Assembly (NCBI RefSeq): GCF_035621475.1
Contig: NZ_CP141799.1
Location: forward strand, 4,328,501 to 4,392,500
Direction: 5' to 3'
Length of the DNA: 64,000 bases
Origin: Pseudomonas paeninsulae
GTDB lineage: Bacteria > Pseudomonadota > Gammaproteobacteria > Pseudomonadales > Pseudomonadaceae
Shown here piece after piece: positions 31,878 to 39,558 of this stretch. Position 1 is the first letter of the stretch, and each line of letters starts with the position of its first letter. Made by a program: the position numbers and the translations under genes. The notes under the pieces are model-generated. The model had not been told where the DNA came from. It searched no databases and worked only from the letters and a program-made list of their open reading frames with translations.

Positions 31878-32009
31878 TCAGTCACCTTTTTTGTGTTTAT
31901 GTACTTCCAGATCAGGATGTTTGGGTTTGTTTTCTTCAGTAACACGACGGCGCTGGTCCTTTTTGCCGGTGGATTCAGCGATCGGTTTGGGGCCGGGTTT
32001 AATACTCAT
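31878..32009 (-). CDS. Small basic protein downstream of TIR gene
   Basis: A 43-aa hydrophilic protein (MSIKPGPKPIAESTGKKD...HKHKKGD) with a strong ribosome-binding site (GAAGGAG). Its stop lies 1-2 bp from the IS21 end, so the IS landed right at the gene's 3' edge and may have trimmed it. It follows the TIR gene by 62 bp on the same strand. Family not recognised; small charged partner of the TIR protein is one possibility. Confidence 0.5.
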   Translation of the reverse strand: MSIKPGPKPIAESTGKKDQRRRVTEENKPKHPDLEVHKHKKGD

Positions 32010-32071
32010 GTGTTCAACTCCTTCGATTGATAACGGGTCTGTAAGTAATGCCGTACGCATGGACAGTGAAG

Positions 32072-32773
32072 CTACGGGGCGACCAACTCGGCAAGCTTGG
32101 CCGCGATATCTGCAAACGTATCTTCAGCAGTGCTCAGGCCGCTTCTCGAACCGAGTAGAGGACTGACTTCGCGCAGCGATTCGTATGTTGTGTCGTGAAT
32201 GATGGGAACCAGCAGATCCCTTGCGAGGAGCGCGGAAAGCTCTTTGTCGGCGATGCCTTCGGCTGCTAGGCGGCGCAGCAAAGCAGGGGTCACCAGCACA
32301 ATTCCTACTCGAGACTTCGCCAATCCCTTATCAATTTCACGCAGTAACGAAGAGCCTAGAAGGACATCTTTCTCGCTGAACCAAACGGAAACACCGAGCG
32401 ACTCGAGTACATCATGCAGCTCCTTCGCGGATCCTTTCCGGTCGTCCCAGGCGTGACAAAGAAAGACGTCACGTAGATCAGGTACTGTCGCACGCCTCTC
32501 GACATTTTCGCGTACCGGTGTGAGCGTTCGTACCTCGGCGGAGGTGTAGGCCACAGAGGATCCGGGTTTCGACCAGCGCGGCTTTGCGTTGCTGGATGAA
32601 CCGTCGCTACTGCGACCACCCCCGCCATGAGACGGGGACGAATAGGATGGTGCGTAGGACGAGGATGAATACGATCGCGATCCGTACCCGCTATATCCGC
32701 TGCCACATGCGGGACACGCTGCTCTTGCGCTTGCCGAACGATGACCATGTACCGGTGCTGTACATCTAGACAT
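32072..32773 (-). CDS. TIR-domain protein with N-terminal metal-binding-like segment
   Basis: A 233-aa protein starting MSRCTAPVHGHRSASARAAC after GGAAGG. Residues 1-25 carry Cys/His pairs (C4, H9, H11, then CPAC) that could bind zinc. Residues about 25-75 are a Ser/Tyr/Gly-rich linker. The C-terminal TIR domain (about 103-233) shows DVFLCHAWDDRKGSAKEL, then VSVWFSEKDVLLGSSL with the putative catalytic Glu, and VGIVLVTPALL. TIR proteins in defence islands are usually NADases or cyclic-ADPR synthases. No Thoeris or CBASS partner is adjacent; only the 43-aa basic protein follows. Confidence 0.8.
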   Translation of the reverse strand: MSRCTAPVHGHRSASARAACPACGSGYSGYGSRSYSSSSYAPSYSSPSHGGGGRSSDGSSSNAKPRWSKPGSSVAYTSAEVRTLTPVRENVERRATVPDLRDVFLCHAWDDRKGSAKELHDVLESLGVSVWFSEKDVLLGSSLLREIDKGLAKSRVGIVLVTPALLRRLAAEGIADKELSALLARDLLVPIIHDTTYESLREVSPLLGSRSGLSTAEDTFADIAAKLAELVAP

Positions 32774-33116
32774 GTCGTAAACCTTCCGTTTGTAGCTGCT
32801 CGCCCAAGAGATGATTAAGCAACGGCTGTACCGAGCCATCAGCTTTTGAAAACACCGCAGCCCATCCTTATTGGCTCGAAATCACCTGCGCTTCAGATCG
32901 TGATTCCAATATGCTGGCACAAACGATAGCCCATAGCGCGAATTCCGCTAGCAGGCGTAGCGTGAATGTTCGCTAGCGGCTTCCGTTACAAATGCCGCCA
33001 TGGTCTAGAGCTATCTATCATAGCGGGTAGCTCTCGACCCAGGTTTCAGGTCCCTGACGTTCAACGGCCCCGCCATCGATGCCGTTGTTCAATCGACGAA
33101 CGTCGCCTATGGGTCG
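32774..33116. other. Intergenic region between TIR gene and yedK
   Basis: No gene seen on either strand. It probably holds the TIR promoter at its left end. The right end runs into the direct repeat at 33117-33257. Confidence 0.45.
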
Positions 33117-33257
33117 GTTCCCGCCGGTCGCAGCTGACTGGTTCAGGTCATCTACGGCCGATCAGATCCGGTCGGGTGGTTCCTTGGAATCAAGGGGTGC
33201 AATCAGCGCTGGCCCGGTGTTTTTCATGTTACCCACCGCCTTGCCGACCTGATACCA
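33117..33257. repeat. Long direct repeat, copy A (covers yedK 3' end)
   Basis: About 140 bp covering the last codons of yedK and its downstream flank (CCGCCGGTCGCAGCTGACTG ... CACCGCCTTGCCGACCTGAT). It recurs in the same orientation at 52,603-52,737 with roughly a dozen substitutions. The two copies bracket 19.5 kb of cargo. Confidence 0.8.
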
Positions 33258-33878
33258 CTCGAACGCCTCGGACTGAAGGCCCAGCTCCCGCACGATTTGT
33301 TCTGCACGCTGCGAAGTTGTGTTCGGGTCGATCCACTCCCGGGCCAAATCCGCTGGTAGCACCACTGGCCGGCGATCGTGGATATCCAGCATGCCGCCCT
33401 GGGCGTCGGCGGTGATGATTACGAACCCATCGTCCTCACGAACCTCGCTGCCGGCCTGTGGGAGCTGGCCGATGGCGGCGAAGAACATCGGCTCGCCGCT
33501 GCGCAGGCGGATGAAGTAGGGTTGCTTGTGCTTCGGATCGGTCTCGTCCTTCACCCATTCATACCAGCCGTCAGCTGCGACCAGCGCGCGGTACGGCCAT
33601 ATCTGCTTGAAGAACTTGCCGCTCGCCACCGTCTCGACGCGGGCGTTGATCGGCACCGGCATCTTTCCCTTCTTCGCCCAGTGCGGTGCCCACCCCCATC
33701 TCACCGCGGCGATCGTCAGGCCGCCTCCCTCCGCGTGCAGCAACTGCACGGTGGTCTGTGGCGCCACGTTGTAGCGCTCGATCGGCAGGTTGTCGTAGCC
33801 GCCGATCACCTCCTGCTCGCTGTTCAGCTCGCGCAGGTAATCCGCCATCCCCTGATACTGCGCAAATCGTCCGCACAT
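33162..33878 (-). CDS. yedK: SRAP-domain DNA-protein crosslink protein (HMCES/YedK)
   Basis: A 238-aa SOS-response-associated protein. The catalytic Cys2 (MCGRFAQYQG) forms a protective thiazolidine crosslink with abasic sites in ssDNA. Family motifs: ERYNVAPQTTVQLL, RWGWAPHWAKKGKMPVPINARVE, FKQIWPYRALVAADGWYEW and the active-site His in MLDIHDRRPVVL. Divergent from umuDC with a LexA box in the shared spacer. The 3' end is duplicated at 52.6 kb. Confidence 0.95.
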   Translation of the reverse strand: MCGRFAQYQGMADYLRELNSEQEVIGGYDNLPIERYNVAPQTTVQLLHAEGGGLTIAAVRWGWAPHWAKKGKMPVPINARVETVASGKFFKQIWPYRALVAADGWYEWVKDETDPKHKQPYFIRLRSGEPMFFAAIGQLPQAGSEVREDDGFVIITADAQGGMLDIHDRRPVVLPADLAREWIDPNTTSQRAEQIVRELGLQSEAFEWYQVGKAVGNMKNTGPALIAPLDSKEPPDRI

Positions 33879-33943
33879 GACCGTCCGCTCGTCATCGTCT
33901 TGCTCATTTCGATTGTAGGCTGGCTGTTTTGTTCTGTATTGTA

Positions 33944-33959
33944 CTGTATATACAGACAG
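33944..33959. promoter_or_regulatory. LexA (SOS) box between yedK and umuDC
   Basis: CTGT-ATATACAG-ACAG matches the CTGT-N8-ACAG consensus. It lies 19 bp before umuD and 66 bp before yedK, so it can control both divergent units in response to DNA damage. Confidence 0.85.
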
Positions 33960-33977
33960 TATTATTACGGGTGCACC

Positions 33978-34409
33978 ATGTCCTGCACGATTCTCGGGTC
34001 ACTGAGCAGCAGCTCCGTGACCCTGCCTTTCTATTCCTTCCGCGTCCCGGCCGGGTTCCCCTCTCCGGCGCAGGATCACATCGAAGCCGAGATATCCCTC
34101 GACGAGCTGCTCGACCTCCGCGCGCCGCATATGTACTTGGTGCGCATCATCGGCGACAGCATGATCGACGCGGGGCTGTTCGATGGCGACCTGGCGATCG
34201 TCAATAAAGCGCTAGAGGGGCGGCCTGGACTAATCGTCATCGCCGCGCTCAACGGCGATACCTTGGTCAAGCGCTTGGCCAAGGAAGGCGACCAGTTCGT
34301 TCTGCGGGCTGAGAACAAGGCCTACGCGCCGCGCTACGTACTCGAAGGGGATGAGCTACTGATCTGGGGCGTGGTCACTCACAGCGTGCACTGCCATGCC
34401 CCAGGCTGA
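33978..34409 (+). CDS. umuD: UmuD-type mutagenesis protein (S24 autoprotease)
   Basis: A 143-aa LexA/UmuD-type protease starting [18 protein letters not shown]. Cleavage site in [15 protein letters not shown] (Ala-Gly), catalytic Ser in [15 protein letters not shown], catalytic Lys in [11 protein letters not shown]. RecA-stimulated self-cleavage gives UmuD', the partner of UmuC in polymerase V. Overlaps umuC by 14 nt; LexA box upstream. A second, truncated umuD lies at 28,871. Confidence 0.93.
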   Translation: MSCTILGSLSSSSVTLPFYSFRVPAGFPSPAQDHIEAEISLDELLDLRAPHMYLVRIIGDSMIDAGLFDGDLAIVNKALEGRPGLIVIAALNGDTLVKRLAKEGDQFVLRAENKAYAPRYVLEGDELLIWGVVTHSVHCHAPG

Positions 34410-35673
34410 GTCGGCAATTGCCCTGATCGACTGCAACTCGTTCTACGCCAGTTGCGAGAGGGTGTTCCGCCCGGATCTGCTGCGTACGCCTATCGTCGTG
34501 CTGTCGAACAACGATGGCTGCGTGATCGCCCGCTCGGCTGAGGCCAAGGCGCTGGGCATCAAGATGGGCGAGCCGTATTTTCAGATCAGGCACAAGCTGC
34601 GGCAGCACGGCATTCTGGCGTTCTCCAGCAACTACGCGCTTTACGGTGATATGAGTCAGCGGGTGATGACCATCCTCGAGGGGATGGCCCCGGTGCTGGA
34701 GGTGTACAGCATCGATGAAGCGTTCGCCGACCTGACCGGTGTGCCTGGCAGCTTGGAGACGCTCGGGCGGGAGATGCGTGCCCGGGTGCTGCGCTGCACT
34801 GGCATCCCGGTGGGGGTGGGCATTGCCCAGACCAAGACCTTGGCCAAGCTGGCCAATCGTGCGTCGAAGTTATGGCAACGGCAGACCGGTGGTGTCGTGG
34901 ACATCCGCCAGCCTGAAAAGCGCGACAAGCTGCTGAGGGTGATGGATGTCAGCGAGGTCTGGGGCATCGGCCGGCAAATGACCGTCCACCTGGCCGACAT
35001 GAACATTCGTACGGCCTGGGATCTTGCCCAGGCCGACGCCTGGACACTGCGTAGCAAGTTCTCGGTGGTGGTGGAGAGGACTGCCCGTGAGCTGCGCGGC
35101 ACACCTTGCCTGGCGCTCGAGGAGCAAGTACCGCCGAAGCAAGATATCTGCTGCAGCCGGATGTTCGGCAAACGCTTGCATGAGCTGCCGCCGATCCGCG
35201 AAGCGGTGGCCACCTACGCCGCCCGGGCCTGTGAAAAGCTCCGTGCGCAGCGCTCCCTGTGCAAGAGGGTACGGGTCAGCATCCGCACCGGCATGTTCAA
35301 CCCGGACGAGCCGAAGTTCGCCAGGGGCATTATCTGTGAGTTGCCCTATCCGACCGACGATACCCGACTGATTACCAAGGCTGCCTCCGCGGGGCTGGAA
35401 CTGATCTACCGGGCCGGTTTTGCATTCAGCAAGGCGGAGATACTGTTGCTCGATCTGCGCCAGCGTGGCGAGTTCACCGGCGACCTGTTCGTCGCCACAC
35501 CGCCGGAGGCGGCCGAGCGGGTGATGGAGGTGATGGATGCGATCAATGCGCGCTGGGGGCGTGGAACGATGCGGCCTGCCGGAGTGCCGGCGAATCCTGA
35601 CTGGGGGATGCGGCGCGAGATGATGAGCCCGAGCTATACGACACGGATCGATCAGTTATGGCGGGTGACGTAA
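34396..35673 (+). CDS. umuC: Y-family DNA polymerase V catalytic subunit
   Basis: A 425-aa Umu[21 protein letters not shown] (palm motif, catalytic Asp), [20 protein letters not shown], and [12 protein letters not shown] (catalytic Asp-Glu), followed by a DUF4113-like C-terminus ([22 protein letters not shown]). Performs error-prone translesion synthesis with UmuD'2 and RecA. Translationally coupled to umuD and SOS-controlled; plasmid- and island-type umuDC (rulAB-like) operons are common in Pseudomonas. Confidence 0.96.
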   Translation: MPQAESAIALIDCNSFYASCERVFRPDLLRTPIVVLSNNDGCVIARSAEAKALGIKMGEPYFQIRHKLRQHGILAFSSNYALYGDMSQRVMTILEGMAPVLEVYSIDEAFADLTGVPGSLETLGREMRARVLRCTGIPVGVGIAQTKTLAKLANRASKLWQRQTGGVVDIRQPEKRDKLLRVMDVSEVWGIGRQMTVHLADMNIRTAWDLAQADAWTLRSKFSVVVERTARELRGTPCLALEEQVPPKQDICCSRMFGKRLHELPPIREAVATYAARACEKLRAQRSLCKRVRVSIRTGMFNPDEPKFARGIICELPYPTDDTRLITKAASAGLELIYRAGFAFSKAEILLLDLRQRGEFTGDLFVATPPEAAERVMEVMDAINARWGRGTMRPAGVPANPDWGMRREMMSPSYTTRIDQLWRVT

Positions 35674-35814
35674 GTGCTTGAGACGGCCTATCCTGGAAGA
35701 GACAGGTACCGGCCAAGAGCTGCCCGAGTACGAACTGACTCGCTCTAGTTGATTCAGGCGTTCATTGCCCCAGAGCAATCAGCGAGACTGGACTGACTGG
35801 CGGCTGTTGCGGCT

Positions 35815-36087
35815 CTACGATGAAACCTGCCTGATATCCAACACGACCCAGACCTCATACCCTTTCTCCCGAGCTGCTTTCTCGGCCTCGAGGTGGGCCG
35901 CGAGTGTACTGATGGAGCGGGAGCGGTGCTCGAAGCGGAATGGCGAGCCACCGTTCTTGCGCACGCTCAATTCAACGAGTGTGAAGGTGGAGTGCTGTTT
36001 GGGTATCGGCTGCTTCGATTTCGAAGGAGCGGGGTCAAGACCGAGTGCGCGCCGCATCTCGACTTCAGTGAGTTTTGTGTCAGTCAA
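35815..36087 (-). CDS. Hypothetical protein
   Basis: A 90-aa protein (MTDTKLTEVEMRRALGLDPAPSKSK...), with a charged N-terminus, a central beta-like stretch (HSTFTLVELSVRKNGG) and an amphipathic helix (STLAAHLEAEKAAREKGYEV) before VWVVLDI. Convergent with umuC. Coding potential is judged from the balanced composition and clean frame; no family recognised. Confidence 0.55.
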   Translation of the reverse strand: MTDTKLTEVEMRRALGLDPAPSKSKQPIPKQHSTFTLVELSVRKNGGSPFRFEHRSRSISTLAAHLEAEKAAREKGYEVWVVLDIRQVSS

Positions 36088-36193
36088 GCGAGATCCCTAG
36101 AGCGATTGCGGGTGACGCCATTGTAGCGAGGAGTCGTGCTGTTATGGCCTAGTTCGATGCTGGCGAGCCAATAACCTCATCTCTGCGATATGG

Positions 36194-36475
36194 CTACGAA
36201 TCGCCAAAGTAGTCATCACGGGCGACTAGTCCGAATGGGCGTTCATCGCAGGGCGGCTCATCGCTGAACAAATTCTGCGTGCGGCGCTCCTGCTTCAAAA
36301 ACGCTAGTGCCGCGAAAAAGCAACTTTCGCATAGATTGACTCGATAGCGTTCGCCATCATGCCCTGCGCCATAGCCCCAGAGCGCCTGGAGCGTCCCGAA
36401 CTGCTCGCCGTATCCCGGCACCCTCGTACTGGTAGCGCATACATCGCAAATGGTGTCTTTATGGGTCTCGGTCAT
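36194..36475 (-). CDS. Small CxxC protein, paralogue A
   Basis: A 93-aa protein with two CxxC pairs (ICDVC near residue 10 and LCESC near 52) around a conserved middle (QALWGYGAGHDGERYRVNL). It is clearly homologous to the 100-aa protein at 54,873-55,175. The cysteine layout suggests a zinc-binding mini-domain. Next to no system gene here; its paralogue is coupled to the IMPase-MbcA fusion gene. Confidence 0.7.
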   Translation of the reverse strand: MTETHKDTICDVCATSTRVPGYGEQFGTLQALWGYGAGHDGERYRVNLCESCFFAALAFLKQERRTQNLFSDEPPCDERPFGLVARDDYFGDS

Positions 36476-36545
36476 CGGGTAGTCCTCGTGTTCGTATTAA
36501 AGAGGGTAACCGGGGGCACTGCGCAACGGAGCGCCTTTTGTCAAT

Positions 36546-36736
36546 TTGCCAGCCCCGCTGCGTCAGCTCAAGCATGGTCGGGTGCGCCATGCCAGCGGTG
36601 GATGTGGCAGGTCTTCGACAACTGAACTGGGCTATCGAAGGGAGGATTCAAAAGCAGCTGCGCTGATAAACTTATCCACAGTTGCTGATGCAGAAATCAG
36701 CAATCCGACTGGGTCAATTTCCCATCAGCGCCAACA
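36546..36736 (+). mobile_element. IS21 relic with internal deletion
   Basis: At 36546-36590 the plus strand encodes [17 protein letters not shown], matching the IstA C-terminal stretch [17 protein letters not shown] of the complete element. This is joined to about 130 bp matching the istB-side end of that element in inverted orientation, closing at 36736 with the terminal repeat (reverse complement TGTTGGCGCTGATGGGAAA). istB is missing. Confidence 0.8.
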
Positions 36737-36814
36737 CTTCAAACTGTCCATCGACGACCTGTGCCGTGATTGGAAACGCGACGAGTGTCTGGAGATGCGG
36801 TTGGCGTTGGTTTG

Positions 36815-37048
36815 TCATGGTTGTCCCCTGCACATTTCTTGCGTTGCCGGCGGCGACCACTCCATTCCCTCTTCGAGGATCGGATGGCTTTCGCTCACGA
36901 CGATCAACGGTTTGTTCCGATTCTCCAGCGCGAACATGGCGATGGAACCTTTGACGTCCGCCACCGGCACCTCCCCCTGTGGGTCAAGCCTGCCAACCCA
37001 GACATATTGCCGGGTCTCCAAACATGCAAGGTAATACGAAATACCCAT
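36815..37048 (-). CDS. Hypothetical small protein
   Basis: A 77-aa protein (MGISYYLACLETRQYVWVGRL...) with a strong GGAGG 4 nt before the ATG. The pattern is alternating beta and helix (IAMFALENRNKPLIVVSESHPILEEG), resembling small immunity-type proteins, but no family is recognised. Sits between an IS21 relic and a MITE-like element, so it may be an orphan from a lost module. Confidence 0.5.
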   Translation of the reverse strand: MGISYYLACLETRQYVWVGRLDPQGEVPVADVKGSIAMFALENRNKPLIVVSESHPILEEGMEWSPPATQEMCRGQP

Positions 37049-37251
37049 GTTTCCTCCGAATTCGAATCAAGTCTTTTGCTGCGCCAATCCGGAACGGGAG
37101 GCGGTACTGCCGAAAACATCAAAGTCAGCGTGACACGCTCACACGACAACTATCCTGACACCGGGGGAACCTGTCGAGTATTGAGTTCAAGCACAATAGC
37201 TACCCAGATCCGGCATTGGCCTTCCGCCAGCCGCCAGGGCAGCTTCCTGCC

Positions 37252-37400
37252 CAGGCTGTGTAAAAACGTTTTCGAGAATGAGCGCTGCTCAGAAAACGAG
37301 CAAATTTCGCGCTTCCTCGCGAATTCCAGTCGGGCCAACGGGGAAAATTTCACGTAGCAACGTGAGCCTCGAAATTGAGCGAGCGTTTTTACACAGCCTG
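37252..37400. mobile_element. MITE-like element 1
   Basis: 149 bp bounded by perfect 17-bp inverted repeats (CAGGCTGTGTAAAAACG / CGTTTTTACACAGCCTG) with no transposase. Such GGCTGTGT ends are seen in several DDE insertion-sequence families; the parent is not identified. A further loose end (TTAGGCTGTGTCAAAAG) lies near 37,521. No gene is seen in the rest of 37,049-37,592. Confidence 0.72.
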
Positions 37401-37592
37401 TGCCAAAAACAGCCCCTTATCCTTAATCAGTCCAAAGCCGCTACATACCCCGCCGCTCCATTGCTCGTTGGCGAGCAACTGGAATGTCGCGCTCACTTGC
37501 CTTAATCATGCCGACTCTTGATTAGGCTGTGTCAAAAGACTGCATGGGATAACCTTGCACCACGAATCAACCATGAAGCTGCGAACTGAACG

Positions 37593-38102
37593 ATGGGTTT
37601 TGAACAACTAACTGAGCTACGCGACCGCCTGCGGGCCGAAAAAGTGCAGGTAAAGACTGATAGTACGAAGCAGCGTATGCGGAAGCCTTCTCTGCAGACG
37701 AAGCCTCGCGAGCAAGATCCTGCGGTGGAAGCGATATGGAGATTGCAGAAGCACTTTCCATTGGCCTTCCCGGTCAATCCGGCCCCCAAGGTTCCGCTAA
37801 AGGAGGGCATTTTCAAGGATGCCGAGCAACACCTGAAGCTGCTCGGAATATCCAGCGAACAGCTCAAGCAGGGCATCGCTACCTGGTGCCGAGGAAGTCG
37901 ATACTGGGCAAGCATGACGGAGAATGCGCCGCGCTTGGACTTGAGCGGCCAGGCAGTTGGCATGGTGACGGCGGCTCAGGCGCTGCATGCGAAGCAGCAG
38001 GCTAAGCGGCAGCGCGGACAAGCACGACGTAATCAGACAAAGCCGAAAGAGCGTATACAGGACAAGGCCGTCGATACCGCTGTGGAACAGATCGTGGATT
38101 AA
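37593..38102 (+). CDS. ProQ/FinO-domain RNA chaperone
   Basis: A 169-aa protein with a FinO/ProQ domain at about residues 45-135 (AIWRLQKHFPLAFPVNP, FKDAEQHLKLLGISSEQLKQGIATW, RYWASMTENAPRLDLSG), flanked by a basic N-terminus and a basic C-terminal tail (AKRQRGQARRNQTKPKERI). Such proteins bind structured RNAs and regulate mRNA or plasmid antisense RNA. It is bracketed by two short elements with shared terminal repeats, so it may have moved as a cassette. Plasmid/island-type rather than the chromosomal ProQ. Confidence 0.85.
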   Translation: MGFEQLTELRDRLRAEKVQVKTDSTKQRMRKPSLQTKPREQDPAVEAIWRLQKHFPLAFPVNPAPKVPLKEGIFKDAEQHLKLLGISSEQLKQGIATWCRGSRYWASMTENAPRLDLSGQAVGMVTAAQALHAKQQAKRQRGQARRNQTKPKERIQDKAVDTAVEQIVD

Positions 38103-38221
38103 AATCACTCGCGCTCGGCACCGAGTCGCCCAATCACTGACAAGGTGCGCGAGGCGATGGTGAGGCGGTTCGAAGAGCAGCAAGTGGCCGATACCGCCTG
38201 TCAGATGTGCCCGCTGCCGGC

Positions 38222-38382
38222 CCAGGCTGTGTAAAAACGCATTCACAGTTTTGAAGTCTGCGTTCCTACGTGAAATCTGACAGAGATTGGCGGTTCAGAA
38301 GACCTGAAATTTCCATAGCGCCGCGTTTTTTGACCAAATTCAGCTAGCCACTACCGGTCAAAAACGATTTCACACAGCCTGG
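38222..38382. mobile_element. MITE-like element 2
   Basis: 161 bp with ends CCAGGCTGTGT / ACACAGCCTGG sharing the terminal repeat of element 1; the inner parts differ (right inner end reads AAAAACGATTTC). No coding capacity. Together with element 1 it flanks the ProQ/FinO gene. Confidence 0.65.
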
Positions 38383-38483
38383 GCCGTTTGCGGCCTTTTG
38401 CCAGCGACAGCAATGGATCGACTCCGGCCTGTCACGACAGGCCGAAAGCGGCCAAAAGCGGTCATACGCTTCCGCGAGCATCG

Positions 38484-39452
38484 CTAATCCATTTCAGATA
38501 CGTAGCGACAATGTTCGCACAGTCTATCTAGCTCGCCGTTAATGTCGCAGACATTTTCAAGCTCTCCGCCACATTGCAAGCAACCCAGTTCAGGGCTGTT
38601 CTCTTGGCATAAAGCACAAAATGCGTCGTCTACGATGTAGGTTCTGTGCTTGCATCTGAAGCAACGCTCTAGCGGCGGCTCGCCCCCCTGGGTAGCTGTT
38701 AGATACAAATCCCGAAAGTATCTCGTGGCCAGAATACTTTCGACTGCTTCTTCGTAGGTCGCGACGGATCCACACCTTGTACATTCGAATCTTGTTTCAG
38801 TGGGCTGAGCAACGGGTTCCTGGGGTTTGACCAGCTCTGATCTACAGCTACTGCAACGCAAGCCCCTAGCGGACTCGGCTAGCATTGAGAGCGGCCAGGA
38901 GATAGCTCTGGAAGCTTCCTGACAAACGTGGAGCTCATGTTTGTAGAACGCATTCTGCTCAGTGAGGAAAGTCCAAACATCACCGCCCAGCAGATGGAGT
39001 GGACTTATCCCCAGGTGCTGGGGGGCGAATTGCTGGATGAGATGGAAGGAGGCTTCCATGGCCTCAAGTAGCACAGAGGAAGGGTGCGGGCTGAAGTAAT
39101 GCTCAACGTCGTTGCGCAACGTCGTAAGCGCTTCAAGGCGGGTCCAATCGACATCGTTTACACCAAGCCCCTTGAGGCGTTGGATGATGGAGTGCACATC
39201 AACTGTCTTGCCACCTGTACCAACCCAAATAGGGTTGCCATCGATACCCATCTTCGGAGTCACGTACTGCTTAAGGAGGGATTCCTTGGAGCCGGGAGGA
39301 CTGAGATTTTGTAGCTTGACCTTGAAAAGCAGCAGCAATCCGGCTGTCAGATTTCGAATCGCTGAAAGAGCACGTGCGTCATCTTCTGCGGCGGCCTGAT
39401 AGTCCTCCACCCCGAGTCGTATGGAGGCTACAGCATTGTCGAGCATCGACAT
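38484..39452 (-). CDS. HEPN-like protein with C-terminal zinc ribbons
   Basis: A 322-aa protein. The helical N-terminal half holds TLRNDVEHYFSP, matching the Rx4H motif of HEPN RNases near residue 113. The C-terminal half has several CxxC pairs (LRCSSC, FECTRC, ERCFRC, AFCALC, LGCLQC, RLCEHC), enough for about three zinc ribbons. Third gene of an operon with a DUF3800 gene and a Rad50-like ATPase gene, starting 107 nt after the ATPase stop. HEPN proteins are common toxic effectors; here the role is inferred from motif and context. Confidence 0.7.
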   Translation of the reverse strand: MSMLDNAVASIRLGVEDYQAAAEDDARALSAIRNLTAGLLLLFKVKLQNLSPPGSKESLLKQYVTPKMGIDGNPIWVGTGGKTVDVHSIIQRLKGLGVNDVDWTRLEALTTLRNDVEHYFSPHPSSVLLEAMEASFHLIQQFAPQHLGISPLHLLGGDVWTFLTEQNAFYKHELHVCQEASRAISWPLSMLAESARGLRCSSCRSELVKPQEPVAQPTETRFECTRCGSVATYEEAVESILATRYFRDLYLTATQGGEPPLERCFRCKHRTYIVDDAFCALCQENSPELGCLQCGGELENVCDINGELDRLCEHCRYVSEMD

Positions 39453-39558
39453 CCAAATTTTCCTTTGCTACGTGAAGAGATATTGGACTCTCGAACGACT
39501 GGGCTAGAGAGACATGCTCCGGAGCACTTTTCGTTTCGGGTGTAGCAAGGTGATCCAA

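Noticed and set aside
32072..32773. TIR gene as Thoeris ThsB or as the CBASS effector
   Set aside because: No ThsA-like gene is adjacent, and it lies 14 kb from the CBASS genes with unrelated modules between.
33378..33977. Upstream 200 codons in frame with umuD
   Set aside because: They overlap yedK antisense and the LexA box; UmuD-like sequence begins only at 33,978.
36770..37357. 195-codon plus-strand ORF
   Set aside because: It runs through a MITE-like element and opposes an ORF with a strong ribosome-binding site; composition is not protein-like.
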